64,000 nucleotides of DNA from Fervidicoccaceae archaeon (lineage in GTDB: Archaea > Thermoproteota > Thermoprotei_A > Sulfolobales > Fervidicoccaceae): NCBI GenBank assembly GCA_038734945.1, contig JAVYOA010000009.1:310001-374000 (forward strand). Direction: 5' to 3'. The notes under the pieces were generated by a model. It had not been told where the DNA came from. It saw nothing but the letters and a program-made list of their open reading frames with translations, and searched no databases. Below are positions 44,130-53,009 of this stretch, one piece after another; within the stretch, counting starts at the first letter, position 1; each line of letters starts with the position of its first letter. Made by a program: the position numbers and the translations under genes.

Positions 44130-44920
44130 TGAAAGCTGAGACGTCAATCTCGGTAACGGGGTTAACTATCTCCTACAATGGAGAAAGCATTATTGAGAAC
44201 ATGACATTTGGTTATAGAGGAACTGGAATTATACAAATAATAGGACCAAATGGAGCTGGAAAGAGCACATTACTAAGAGGAATTTTGGGGCTAGTCAAAC
44301 CGAAAAAGGGAAAGGTTGAAATTAATGGGATAGATATTACAGGAAAATCTGTTCTAGCTTCTAAGTATATATCATTTGTTCCTCAATTGACAATCTCTGA
44401 AAAGAACATAGTTTTCCCAATATCTGCAAGGGAGCTCCTCAGCTTTGAGCTAAAAGCATCAGGACAGAAGTTTGACAAGAAGACCGAAGAAGAAGTAATC
44501 AGAATGAGCGCCGAAATAGTTGGACTTAGCGAACGTGAGCTAGATAAAGATATAAGATCATTCAGTGGAGGACAAAAGCAAAAGGTATTTATAGCTAGAG
44601 CAATTCTTCACGATAGACCCATACTCATTCTCGATGAGCCTCTTTCCTCAATAGATCCAAGTACTAGGGAAGAGCTAGCGAAGAAAATTATAGATTTTTC
44701 CAACAAAAAGCTAATTCTAATAACAAGCCACGACCCAGCTGTGTTCATGGAAAAAACAAGCAGGCTTCTCATTCTGAATAGGAAGACATACTTCTTCGGT
44801 GAACCCAGCGAGGTAATGAGAGAAGAAGTACTTGAAAAAGTCTATGGTAAGATGTTAACAAAGCTTGGCACACATGTGCATATTTTCGATGATAGCTGCG
44901 CTCACATACAGCAGAAGTAG
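44129..44920 (+). CDS. znuC: Metal ABC ATPase, ZnuC type
   Basis: About 263 residues. Walker A GPNGAGKST, signature SFSGGQKQKVFIARAI, Walker B ILDEPLSSID and switch His in TSHDPAVF. ATG at 44129 lies ten bases after GGAGGTG; a TTG eight codons earlier would fall at the expected transcript start and is unlikely. The C-terminus carries a His/Cys-bearing tail (THVHIFDDSCAHI), possibly a metal site. It is transcribed away from its permease and binding protein. Confidence 0.93.
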   Translation: MKAETSISVTGLTISYNGESIIENMTFGYRGTGIIQIIGPNGAGKSTLLRGILGLVKPKKGKVEINGIDITGKSVLASKYISFVPQLTISEKNIVFPISARELLSFELKASGQKFDKKTEEEVIRMSAEIVGLSERELDKDIRSFSGGQKQKVFIARAILHDRPILILDEPLSSIDPSTREELAKKIIDFSNKKLILITSHDPAVFMEKTSRLLILNRKTYFFGEPSEVMREEVLEKVYGKMLTKLGTHVHIFDDSCAHIQQK

Positions 44921-44994
44921 TTGAAAACAAGGGTCTTATAAATCCCGTATTCTCAAAAATTAAGTGTCCAATTATGCCAAAGGAAGGTGTGCCT

Positions 44995-47718
44995 ATGATA
45001 GCTACAGCAGATGAGAGAGAATATGCCCTGAATTTCTTCAGAGAAAATGGCTTTATAAGAAAAAAATGCAAGGAATGTGGAACTTATTTTTGGACGCTCA
45101 ATCCAGAACTTGATACTTGCCAGGACGCTCCCTGCGTTGAGTACTTCTTCCACAAAATTCCTGTAAGGAGACCCCTAAGCGTAGGAGAAGCTAGAGAGAC
45201 CTTTCTAAAATTCTTTGAAAAGAAAGGACATGAAATAATACCTCCAAGACCGGTAGTTGCTAGATGGAGGGAGGATCTTTATCTCACAATTGCCAGTATT
45301 GTTGTCTTTCAGCCACATGTGACAAGCGGTATTGTGCCGCCTCCAGCAAATCCTCTAGTTATTAGTCAGCCCTGCATTAGGCTAGAGGACATAGACAACG
45401 TTGGTCTTACTATGGGGAGGCATCTTACCCTATTTGAGATGGGAGGACATCATGCATTTAACGAGAGAGAAGGAAGAAAGATTTACTGGAAAGATGAAAC
45501 AGTTGCTTATTCTTTCGAATTCTTCACCAGGGAGATAGGCATTCCCCCAGAGCTTCTTGTCTATAAGGAGTCCTGGTGGACAGGAGGTGGCAACGCTGGA
45601 CCAAGCTTCGAGGTCACGGTAGGTGGGCTGGAACCAGCTACACTTGTTTTCATGCAGTACAAAACAACAAACGGAGGATTGGAGAGGATCCCCCTGGAAA
45701 TTGTGGATACAGGTTATGGGATTGAGAGGATAGCATGGCTCACTAGAAAGACTCCAACAGCTTTTATGGCAATTTATGGAAGCTTAGTGGATGAATTCAG
45801 AAAAAAACTAAATTTAGATAAACCAAACGAGAATTTCCTGTGGGCGTCGTTTAGAAGGGCTGGCCTTCTCGACCCTTCGAACAGAATGAGCATCTCATCG
45901 TTTATAGAATCCATTGCACGTGAGAGCGGACTAAGCACAAATGATGCGAAAAAGGTCCTGGAGAACGAGGTTAAGCTATATACACTCCTAGATCATAGCA
46001 AGACAATTTCCTATATGCTTGCAGACGGCATAGTTCCATCCAATCAAGGTGAAGGGTACCTAGCGAGACTAGTTATAAGGAGAGCCCTAAAAACTCTATA
46101 TCTTATAGATCCTTCGTTGAGCATAGTCGATTTTATTGAGAAGCAAATACAGTTCTGGAGTGCGGATTACCCAAGGCTAAAGGAAAATATGCTTTATATA
46201 CTGAAAGTGGTGGAGATAGAGGAAGAGAGGTTCAAGCAGCTAATAAGGGAGAAGCTCTCAAAGTCTATTGAGATAGCGTCATCTTCACCCACATTTGAAA
46301 CATTCGAGAAAATATACAAGGAATCAGGCATTCCTCCAGATATAATTGTGTCAGAAGCTGGAAAAAGAGGAATATCTCTACCTCTTCCATTTGACTTTTA
46401 TTCTAAAATAGCCAGGAGCTCCTCTTCAACCAGTCTTGGAAAAAAGAGCGATGCTGAATCTATTCCGGAATGGGTAGCAGATCTTCCTCCTACTGAACTA
46501 TTGTTTCACAAGGATCCCTATCTAAGAAAAACTAAGGCAAGAGTGCTCAGAGTGAACGGAAGGGAAATTGTCCTGGATAAGACTATTTTCTACCCAACAG
46601 GTGGAGGACAAGCAAGCGATACAGGAAAAATAACTGCAGATGGGAGAAGCTTCAGAGTAACAGGAGCGCAAAAATTTGGGAATATTGTGGTCCACAGGCT
46701 AGAGAATACAGTATCAATAGAAGAAGGAAAGGAAGTTGAGCTTGAAATAGATTGGGAGAGAAGGTTTGCAAATATGAGGCATCATACAGCCACTCACATT
46801 CTTCTTGGTACAATGAAGAAGATTCTTGGAAGTCATGTTTGGCAGGCAGGAGCTGAGAAGACCCCAGAGAAGGGAAGGCTGGATATTACTCACTACGAAC
46901 TTCCAAGCGAGGAGACTGTAAGGCTCATAGAAAAAGAGGCTAATAGAATAATAGAAGAGAGAATGCCTGTGAATACCTATGTATTGGATAGAAATGAAGC
47001 CGAAAGAAAGTATGGATTCTCAATATATCAAGGCGGAGTTCCTCTTCAGAGAGAAATAAGGATTGTCGAGATACCTGGGTTAGATGTAGAAGCCTGCTTC
47101 GGAACTCATCTCTCCAACACATCAGAAGTAGGCGGAATAAAAATAACAAGCGTCTCAAAGCTGCAGGATGGAATAGTGAGATTCGAGTATGTAGCCGGAA
47201 CTAGGCTGGTTGACTATGCCGGAGAGCTATTGAGCACAATGGAAGATGTCGCTTCAATGTTCAACGTCAAGACGTTTCAGCTCAAAGAAAGATCAAGGGT
47301 TATCGCTAGCGAACTATCTGAATACAAGGAATTGATATCCTCATATAGAAAACTAGTGGGGAAGCTCATAGAGAAAGCACTGGATAATAACTTCAGAAGC
47401 TTTGGAGGGGCCAGACTAGTTATCTTTGAGGTCCTCGTAAGAGATTCTGAGGGATTAAGCGAAATTCTCAAAGAAATAGTTGACAAAATACCAGAAGCAG
47501 CAATAGTTCTCATAAGTGAAGGTAAGAACATCGAAATTAGCCTTGGAAAAATTGCATCCCAAGAACTAGATGCAGGAAGAATAGCAGAATTGCTTAAACA
47601 GCAATATGGAGGTAGAGGAGGAGGTAGAAGAGAACATGCATTCATCAAAGTGGATCAACCCGTCAAGGTTGATGAGATTTGGAAAGTCCTAGAGAATGGA
47701 TTGAACCCAAGAAAGTAA
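44995..47718 (+). CDS. alaS: Alanyl-tRNA synthetase
   Basis: About 907 residues. Archaeal form with N-terminal class II catalytic domain (FFRENGFIRKKCKECG, TSGIVPPPANPL), the editing domain with HHTATHILL and the zinc-binding CFGTHLSN, and a C-terminal C-Ala domain ending in a Gly/Arg-rich stretch. Attaches alanine to tRNA-Ala. ATG at 44995 follows AAGGTG; an ATG seven codons upstream lacks a ribosome site. No intein or frameshift seen. Confidence 0.96.
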   Translation: MIATADEREYALNFFRENGFIRKKCKECGTYFWTLNPELDTCQDAPCVEYFFHKIPVRRPLSVGEARETFLKFFEKKGHEIIPPRPVVARWREDLYLTIASIVVFQPHVTSGIVPPPANPLVISQPCIRLEDIDNVGLTMGRHLTLFEMGGHHAFNEREGRKIYWKDETVAYSFEFFTREIGIPPELLVYKESWWTGGGNAGPSFEVTVGGLEPATLVFMQYKTTNGGLERIPLEIVDTGYGIERIAWLTRKTPTAFMAIYGSLVDEFRKKLNLDKPNENFLWASFRRAGLLDPSNRMSISSFIESIARESGLSTNDAKKVLENEVKLYTLLDHSKTISYMLADGIVPSNQGEGYLARLVIRRALKTLYLIDPSLSIVDFIEKQIQFWSADYPRLKENMLYILKVVEIEEERFKQLIREKLSKSIEIASSSPTFETFEKIYKESGIPPDIIVSEAGKRGISLPLPFDFYSKIARSSSSTSLGKKSDAESIPEWVADLPPTELLFHKDPYLRKTKARVLRVNGREIVLDKTIFYPTGGGQASDTGKITADGRSFRVTGAQKFGNIVVHRLENTVSIEEGKEVELEIDWERRFANMRHHTATHILLGTMKKILGSHVWQAGAEKTPEKGRLDITHYELPSEETVRLIEKEANRIIEERMPVNTYVLDRNEAERKYGFSIYQGGVPLQREIRIVEIPGLDVEACFGTHLSNTSEVGGIKITSVSKLQDGIVRFEYVAGTRLVDYAGELLSTMEDVASMFNVKTFQLKERSRVIASELSEYKELISSYRKLVGKLIEKALDNNFRSFGGARLVIFEVLVRDSEGLSEILKEIVDKIPEAAIVLISEGKNIEISLGKIASQELDAGRIAELLKQQYGGRGGGRREHAFIKVDQPVKVDEIWKVLENGLNPRK

Positions 47719-48401
47719 TTGAAGCAGCTAGACTATACCGTCATATGCTTGATTTAGGTTTCTCCCCTCATCATTCAATTTTAGCTGTTGAGTCAAAGAA
47801 GCAGCTGAACTCTATTGAAAAGCAGCTGCTGATTAGATGCGTTGATTCCAGGGAGGAAAGCGAAAAAATACTCAAAAAAATTGTTTCTCTGGAAGAAATT
47901 CAGGGGAAAACGTTAGCCATGGACTTTTACAATGTTATAACTACAATTGCTGAAGCCCTTGAAGGTCATTTGGTTTTTAGATGCACAGATGGATTAGTAA
48001 GAGACATAGCAAGCGCGTTGGGGAGATCCAAAAAAAGTGAAGAAATTATTATTGAAGCTATAGAGGAAATAAAGAAAGTCATAGCTTATGCTAAACCAAG
48101 CAAGCTGTACTTAGTTATGGACAAACAAATTTCATTTAGCGCGGAGAGGATAAGATCTGCTAGAGAAGTTCTCTCTCAAGCTGTTGATACGGAGGGTATT
48201 TTGTCGGAATCTGCTGATTCTGAGCTCATTCGTCTATCGAGAATGGAAATTATAGCCTCTAGCAGTGATGGCCTCATAGCAAGAAATGTTTCTAAGATAT
48301 TCGATATCCCTCAACAAGTTCTTGTTCGTAGAAAAATATTTGGCAAGAACGCAATTGATATGAACGCTCTACTCTACATAGAAGAAATAAGCCATTTTTG
48401 A
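47679..48401 (+). CDS. DUF434 / DUF5616 protein
   Basis: 240 residues. N-terminal DUF434 segment (ARLYRHMLDLGFSP, QLLIRCVDSREE) followed by a PIN-like DUF5616 domain: TLAMDFYNVITTIAEAL with an Asp, CTDGLVRDIAS, and YLVMDKQISFS. The acidic residues resemble a nuclease site. TTG start lies 40 bases inside the end of alaS. Archaea-wide family of unknown role; an RNA-processing enzyme is a reasonable guess. Confidence 0.82.
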   Translation: MESPREWIEPKKVIEAARLYRHMLDLGFSPHHSILAVESKKQLNSIEKQLLIRCVDSREESEKILKKIVSLEEIQGKTLAMDFYNVITTIAEALEGHLVFRCTDGLVRDIASALGRSKKSEEIIIEAIEEIKKVIAYAKPSKLYLVMDKQISFSAERIRSAREVLSQAVDTEGILSESADSELIRLSRMEIIASSSDGLIARNVSKIFDIPQQVLVRRKIFGKNAIDMNALLYIEEISHF

Positions 48402-48458
48402 ATCAGCAATTAACTGGATAAAAACATTAAAAAACCGAAATAGATTATTCTATAAACA

Positions 48459-48559
48459 GGGCCCGTAGCCTAGCCAGGATAGGGCGCCGGCCTTCTAAGC
48501 ACTTGCTAGAAGGGTTCGGGGAAAGCCGGTGGTCCGGGGTTCAAATCCCCGCGGGCCCG
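48459..48559 (+). tRNA. tRNA-Arg (anticodon UCU) with 26-base intron
   Basis: Acceptor GGGCCCG/CGGGCCC, D stem GCCU/GGGC, anticodon stem CCGGC/GCCGG, T arm CGGGG-UUCAAAU-CCCCG, discriminator G; mature length 75. Anticodon bases are 48494-48496 (TCT). A 26-base intron at about 48498-48523 follows position 37, the usual archaeal place; CCTTCTA of the exon can pair with TAGAAGG of the intron to form the central helix of a bulge-helix-bulge. The exact cut is ambiguous by two bases because of an A run. CCA is not encoded. Confidence 0.96.
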
Positions 48560-48692
48560 CTCTTTTCTTTTTCTCAACTTCAAACAATGAAATAAATCAG
48601 CATGAGCAAACTCAAAAAACCAGAACTTGAAAAATTATTATTGGTCTGCAAAATGAAATTTTATTGATAGATGGAGCAGCTTCTTTGAGAGC

Positions 48693-49739
48693 TTATGGTC
48701 CAAAGAGTGCTCCTAGCCCACTTGCCAGCTCTTCCTCACTGAGCTCCTTCTTCTCTTCCTCTTCAGCCTTCTCTTCCTTCTTCTCCTCCTTTGGTTTCTG
48801 CTCTGCAGCTGGCTGTGCTGGAGCTACTGCTGCAGCTACAGGCTCGATGCCTATTTCTTTAGCTTTCTCTCCCATAGCTGCAACTAGAACATTTGCCCTT
48901 CTCACAGCAGCAGAGATGACAGCCTCTGCTGTTTCAGGTGTGATGAAAGCTGACTCAGCAGCAATCGACAGAGCTCTCCTATATGCTTTTGCTATGGATA
49001 TTTTCAGGACTTCTGGCTCAGGATAAGCTATTTCTGAAGCAAAATTGATTGCCAAAGAGTAAGCCAGAGCTATTTCTTGTGCATACTTATCTACATCCAG
49101 CTTGAGCTGCTCTTCTTCTAAAACCATCCCATTTTCTAGAACGAACTCTATTTTTACCCCCACTTCTCCAGGAAATATTCCAAGCCTCTGAAGCATTGAA
49201 GCGAGGTCCTCACTTATTATATCTCCTGGTTTTGCGAGAACTGTTCTCTTTGCTATCCAAATTGTTCCGCCTTGAACCTTTGTGGGTATCCTGAGCTTTC
49301 CAAATGCGCTCAGCAGAGGCCCCGGAGGCAGCTTTGTATCCATTGGCTCGACAGCTATTTCCTTTTCTACCTTCATGCCTGCCTTTGCTGGAGCAGGTAG
49401 CTTTATTCTGCTTATGGAACTATATAGTAGGAAGGGATTTAGCTTGGAGAAGATAAAGATCTTTTGTCCTCTTACTCTTCTTTCGAGTTCCTCAAGTCCC
49501 TTTACTCCAGAGAGTTTCGCAGCCAGTAGGAACAGATTATTCTTAGTGCTCCTAATAACAATTTTTCCTCTATATTTTTTACTTATGAAGAACTTAACTT
49601 TCTGCAACAGATCCGCTGGAAGTGAGCTTGCATCGATAGCAGCAATGACTGGATACTCATTTATGAGCTTGATGAGCTCCTCGACTTCCTTTTTCTTGCT
49701 TTCCGGTATTTCCTTTCTTTTCTGCAGTAATCTCAACAC
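48693..49739 (-). CDS. rpl10: Ribosomal protein uL10 (P0)
   Basis: 348 residues. Archaeal P0 with rRNA-binding N-terminal domain, helical stalk spine that binds L12 dimers, and acidic C-terminal tail ending GLGALFGP. GTG start behind GAGGTG. Last gene of the SecE-Spt5-L11-L1-L10 operon. The L12 (P1) gene that usually follows in archaea is missing here; a tRNA gene and alaS-region genes on the other strand lie downstream instead. Confidence 0.96.
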   Translation of the reverse strand: MLRLLQKRKEIPESKKKEVEELIKLINEYPVIAAIDASSLPADLLQKVKFFISKKYRGKIVIRSTKNNLFLLAAKLSGVKGLEELERRVRGQKIFIFSKLNPFLLYSSISRIKLPAPAKAGMKVEKEIAVEPMDTKLPPGPLLSAFGKLRIPTKVQGGTIWIAKRTVLAKPGDIISEDLASMLQRLGIFPGEVGVKIEFVLENGMVLEEEQLKLDVDKYAQEIALAYSLAINFASEIAYPEPEVLKISIAKAYRRALSIAAESAFITPETAEAVISAAVRRANVLVAAMGEKAKEIGIEPVAAAVAPAQPAAEQKPKEEKKEEKAEEEEKKELSEEELASGLGALFGP

Positions 49740-49742
49740 TTT

Positions 49743-50402
49743 TCACCTCATTTTAACTTTAATTGGAGAGCTCATAGTTTTCTTGAAATAAATTGCCGAG
49801 ACATTGGAGAGAGACTTCAGTTTATTTTCAATAGCACTTAATACAGCTAAAGCATTTTCCCTAAGCTCTTCTGGTGTATTGTCTTCGCTCCCAATTCTCA
49901 CTTGGATCTGAGGCTGATCTTTTATTCTAACTATTGCAAGTCTTTTATATCTCTCAAGCAGGGACGACAAATCTACTCTGGGGGGTAGGGGGAGGGGAGC
50001 TTTCCCTCTTGGTCCAAGAACAGGACCAAGAACTCTACCCGTCAAAGCCATGAGATCTGTCTGTACTAAAACCACATCGCATACTCTTGCCAGCTTCTTA
50101 GCCTTCTTCTTATCTTTTCCCAGTTCATCAAGCAACTGCTTATCTATAACATTCTTTACATTTAAATTCTTTGCCTGCACCGCTAGATCTCCGTCAGCTA
50201 CGATGCATATTTCCGGGTCCTTCTTTGGAGAGTATGGAAGGAAAACTTGCTCCCTAATTTTGAATTCAGGCTTTTTCGGATCTATATCCTTGAATACTAC
50301 TATCATTTCTATGCTTTGTTTGAACTTCCTTTTCTGTCCCTTGCTGAGCAAATCTTTGATTGCCTCATCGAGCTTCGAGGAAAGTGCAACTGCCTGCGAC
50401 AT
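49743..50402 (-). CDS. rpl1: Ribosomal protein uL1
   Basis: About 219 residues, normal for archaea. LMALTGRVLGPVLGPRGKAP and PPRVDLSSLLERYK are the family core. Binds 23S rRNA at the L1 stalk and in archaea often represses its own operon by binding a copy of the rRNA site in the mRNA. ATG at 50402 follows GGTGAT; a GTG three codons earlier lies inside that motif. Confidence 0.96.
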   Translation of the reverse strand: MSQAVALSSKLDEAIKDLLSKGQKRKFKQSIEMIVVFKDIDPKKPEFKIREQVFLPYSPKKDPEICIVADGDLAVQAKNLNVKNVIDKQLLDELGKDKKKAKKLARVCDVVLVQTDLMALTGRVLGPVLGPRGKAPLPLPPRVDLSSLLERYKRLAIVRIKDQPQIQVRIGSEDNTPEELRENALAVLSAIENKLKSLSNVSAIYFKKTMSSPIKVKMR

Positions 50403-50460
50403 TCTAATCACCAGCTTATTAGCTCAATCCATATGAGTTTTCTCAGTTAAAAAACCCTGC

Positions 50461-50967
50461 TTATGCCTCCTCATATTCCTTAGCGTATTTATCCAACACC
50501 GAATCATAAGCTCCACTCTGAATTTCCCTCACAACATCCTTTGGATCCTTTCCATTAATCGTTAATCCTATGCTTTTAGCAGTCCCCAGCAAAGACTTTA
50601 CTGCACTCTTTATGGTCTTTGCCTTCAGCTCATCCTTCAAAGCAATAGCTATTTCTGCTAGCGATTCAATGCTCAGATCCCCAACTTTCTTGTGGCCCGG
50701 ATCTCCACTTGGCTCCTTTGCTCCAGCCTTCCATAGCAAGACATCAGAAACGGGCGGAGGAATTACTTCCACGAGATAGTCTCTGCTCTTCGTGTATATG
50801 TATATTCTCACCTTTACTTCCTTGCCCTTTAACCTTGTGAGCTTTATATTGAGATCGTTCAGCACCTTATTCGGATCGATCCCATAATTTTTCACTTCTT
50901 CAACGTCTTTACTTTTTACTTCCCCATTGGGAAGCACCAGATTAAGGATCTTCACTTCTTCACTCAT
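50461..50967 (-). CDS. rpl11: Ribosomal protein uL11
   Basis: 168 residues. Contains VLPNGEV at the N-terminal end in place of the usual long GGKA stretch, VEVIPPPVSDVLLWKAGA and the C-terminal rRNA-binding domain (KSLLGTAKSIGLTINGKDP). ATG overlaps the Spt5 stop and is preceded by GGGGAG. Part of the GTPase-associated centre. Confidence 0.95.
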   Translation of the reverse strand: MSEEVKILNLVLPNGEVKSKDVEEVKNYGIDPNKVLNDLNIKLTRLKGKEVKVRIYIYTKSRDYLVEVIPPPVSDVLLWKAGAKEPSGDPGHKKVGDLSIESLAEIAIALKDELKAKTIKSAVKSLLGTAKSIGLTINGKDPKDVVREIQSGAYDSVLDKYAKEYEEA

Positions 50968-51445
50968 AGCTACTCCCCTTCTTGATAGGCTTTACATAAT
51001 CTCCGCTTACTGTTATTTTCAGAGGATAGGCAGACTCAAGTATATTGAGAACGAGCTCTTTCTTCTCCCTATCTACCTGAACCACTTGTGCCTTTATACC
51101 CTGGAGGGGCCCAGCTATCACTTCCACCATATCTCCAGGATTTAGCCCTTCGATAACCTCCTTTGGCTTTATAGCCCTCTCAACATCTTCTAAACTAAGA
51201 ATTCCCTGAACTCTCTTGCCAACATTTGGAAGATCTCTTGTTGCTAGGTCAACAATGCTGCTCTTTTGTGCCTCTATTATTATGTATCCCTTCATCTCCG
51301 GCTGTATTATGATTGAATACACATCCAAATTTTGTGATCTCACTCTCTTTTCAATAAGCATTGCTACATTTTGCTCCTGCCTAGCCTTCGTTTTAACTAA
51401 AAAAAATGATGATTTTTGCCTTTTACCTTCCTCCGTTTCGCTCAC
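50960..51445 (-). CDS. spt5: Transcription elongation factor Spt5
   Basis: 161 residues. NGN domain (SSFFLVKTKARQEQNVAMLI) followed by a KOW domain (LNPGDMVEVIAGPLQGIKA). Binds RNA polymerase with Spt4, whose gene is at 62.2 kb, and promotes elongation. GTG start behind GGAGG. Standard archaeal position between secE and rpl11. Confidence 0.95.
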   Translation of the reverse strand: MSETEEGKRQKSSFFLVKTKARQEQNVAMLIEKRVRSQNLDVYSIIIQPEMKGYIIIEAQKSSIVDLATRDLPNVGKRVQGILSLEDVERAIKPKEVIEGLNPGDMVEVIAGPLQGIKAQVVQVDREKKELVLNILESAYPLKITVSGDYVKPIKKGSSYE

Positions 51446-51449
51446 AGTA

Positions 51450-51656
51450 TCATCCTCCCCTTATTGCTGGAAACACAACAGTGACTAGTATGTGGATTAT
51501 GTAAGCTATTGACCCCACTAAAGTGAATCCTAGGAGGTTTAGCCTCAACAGCAGCTTGAACTCCTCACTATCCGGCTTTCTGGACAGCTTCAGTATTCTC
51601 CTCCACATTGCCAGCATATCTTTTATTTTTCTGCTTAGCCCCTCCTCCTCACTCAT
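51450..51656 (-). CDS. secE: Preprotein translocase subunit SecE (Sec61 gamma)
   Basis: 68 residues: amphipathic helix with WRRILKLSRKPDSEEF, then one transmembrane helix to the C-terminus. Essential clamp of the SecY channel. ATG behind GGAG. Its TATA-like CTCTATAACT stands just after the 3' end of tRNA-Glu, which lies directly upstream on the same strand. Confidence 0.94.
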   Translation of the reverse strand: MSEEEGLSRKIKDMLAMWRRILKLSRKPDSEEFKLLLRLNLLGFTLVGSIAYIIHILVTVVFPAIRGG

Positions 51657-51702
51657 CTTTCTCCTCTCATATCTATTTTGAAGCCCGCGCCAGTTATAGA
51701 GG

Positions 51703-51777
51703 TGCCGCGGCCGGGATTTGAACCCGGGTCACGGGCTCGAAAGGCCCGCATACTTGACCGGGCTATACTACCGCGGC
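51703..51777 (-). tRNA. tRNA-Glu (anticodon UUC)
   Basis: 75 bases. Acceptor GCCGCGG/CCGCGGC, D stem GUAU/GUAU, anticodon stem CGGGC/GCCCG with loop CUUUCGA giving UUC, T arm CCGGG-UUCAAAU-CCCGG, discriminator A. No intron; CCA not encoded. Confidence 0.97.
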
Positions 51778-51800
51778 TCGCTCTAAACTTTCCGTAATAG

Positions 51801-51810
51801 GGTTTATAAT
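51801..51810 (-). promoter_or_regulatory. TATA box of tRNA-Glu
   Basis: ATTATAAACC on the minus strand, centred 29 bases before the tRNA 5' end, the distance expected for an archaeal tRNA promoter. Confidence 0.55.
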
Positions 51811-51900
51811 AGTTTATTTTTCAACTGAACTGCTCAACATTCTTTGCAAGAAGACTGGACTTCTTTAACAATTTCTCATTAGCATGAAACTGCTGTTATT

Positions 51901-52212
51901 CTACTTCTTATGGAAGCGGACACTCCTGAGATATGTTAGAGCTTTGTACATCATCATTATGAGAACTATTTGAGATAGATCAATCAACATTGTTGAATAT
52001 CCCCCCTTACTTTCCAATATGAACAGAGGATAAATTGAGAGCTTCGTTCCAAACGATTCTATATAAACATAAAAGGATGCAGCAAAGATTGCTCCAACTG
52101 CAATAGTGAGAAAAACCATTTTCTTCTTCATTTTTGGATTATCCGAATCCATGAGGACTAAGGCGAGAAAGAAGAAGAAAAGGAATGCGAGAATAGCCTG
52201 AACCAGCGCCAT
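51901..52212 (-). CDS. Small membrane protein, unknown
   Basis: 103 residues with three hydrophobic helices and a basic C-terminus (YLRSVRFHKK). I recognise no family. It lies between tRNA-Gly and tRNA-Glu on the same strand, alone. Start ATG at 52212 has no strong ribosome site (GGGGG lies about nine bases before). Confidence 0.65.
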   Translation of the reverse strand: MALVQAILAFLFFFFLALVLMDSDNPKMKKKMVFLTIAVGAIFAASFYVYIESFGTKLSIYPLFILESKGGYSTMLIDLSQIVLIMMMYKALTYLRSVRFHKK

Positions 52213-52243
52213 TCATACCCCCTGCTCATTCAAATTTTTTAGG

Positions 52244-52319
52244 TGCGGCGGCCGGGATTTGAACCCGGGATCACCGGCTTGGGAGGCCGACGTCCTAGTC
52301 CAGGCTAGACGACCGCCGC
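52244..52319 (-). tRNA. tRNA-Gly (anticodon CCC)
   Basis: 76 bases. Acceptor GCGGCGG/CCGCCGC, D stem GUCU/GGAC, anticodon stem UCGGC/GCCGG with loop CUCCCAA giving CCC, T arm CCGGG-UUCAAAU-CCCGG, discriminator A. No intron; CCA not encoded. A TATA-like AAATTTATT lies about 25 bases upstream. Confidence 0.97.
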
Positions 52320-52528
52320 ATATTTTTCAATCTTGGAATAAATTTTGAAAATTGCCTTTTAAGCTTTTAACACTTTTTGAATGTTTAGAAAGCACACATG
52401 CTAAAACACTTTGGGAAGGTCTAAGCTATTCCTTTGAGGCTCAGCATTTCCGGCTATCTTCACAGCATAGCTCGAGAGACCCTCTTTTCATCATAGCCTC
52501 CTTACGACTAGGTTCTTGCTTTCCATGG

Positions 52529-52963
52529 TTATATATCAACTGTAAACTTTATCTTCCATAGGTCATTATCCTTTACTATGCTCATAAGAGAGTATGTTAC
52601 AGCCTTCACATGCGTTCTCTGCTCGTGCTTTTTCGGATCGAAGATTTCACCCTTTAGTTCTGCTTCAAGGTAAAAATCATTATCCAGTACAAGCTTCTCT
52701 ATCTTTGCCCTCTTCATGAGGAATCTCTGGGAATCAAATAGAAATAAGATTTCTTCAATCCATCTGTAAAGCAAGTTTTCGAGATCGAAGCCAGCTACAA
52801 TTATCCTCTTTTCATCCTTTTCATTCAGCGAGCTTCTATCAACCATAATCTCTGTTACTCCCTCTGCTGCGCATTCAAAAGCCCTCTCAAGAGTTTTTCC
52901 CCAGGCCAGAACTATGACATCTGCAGTATGCTCCTCATAATCGAAGCACCTCTCCCCCTGCAT
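52529..52963 (-). CDS. Archease
   Basis: 144 residues. Family marks FDYEEHTADV at the front with the metal-binding Asp, AAEGVTEIM, and TYSLMSIVKDNDLWK at the end. Archease helps the RNA ligase RtcB load guanylate and turn over, so it serves tRNA splicing, which fits the intron-containing tRNA-Arg 4 kb away. ATG behind GGGGGG. Confidence 0.93.
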   Translation of the reverse strand: MQGERCFDYEEHTADVIVLAWGKTLERAFECAAEGVTEIMVDRSSLNEKDEKRIIVAGFDLENLLYRWIEEILFLFDSQRFLMKRAKIEKLVLDNDFYLEAELKGEIFDPKKHEQRTHVKAVTYSLMSIVKDNDLWKIKFTVDI

Positions 52964-53009
52964 CTGAGACCCCCCGAATAATAATTAGACCCTCCAGATT
53001 AAAATTGAT

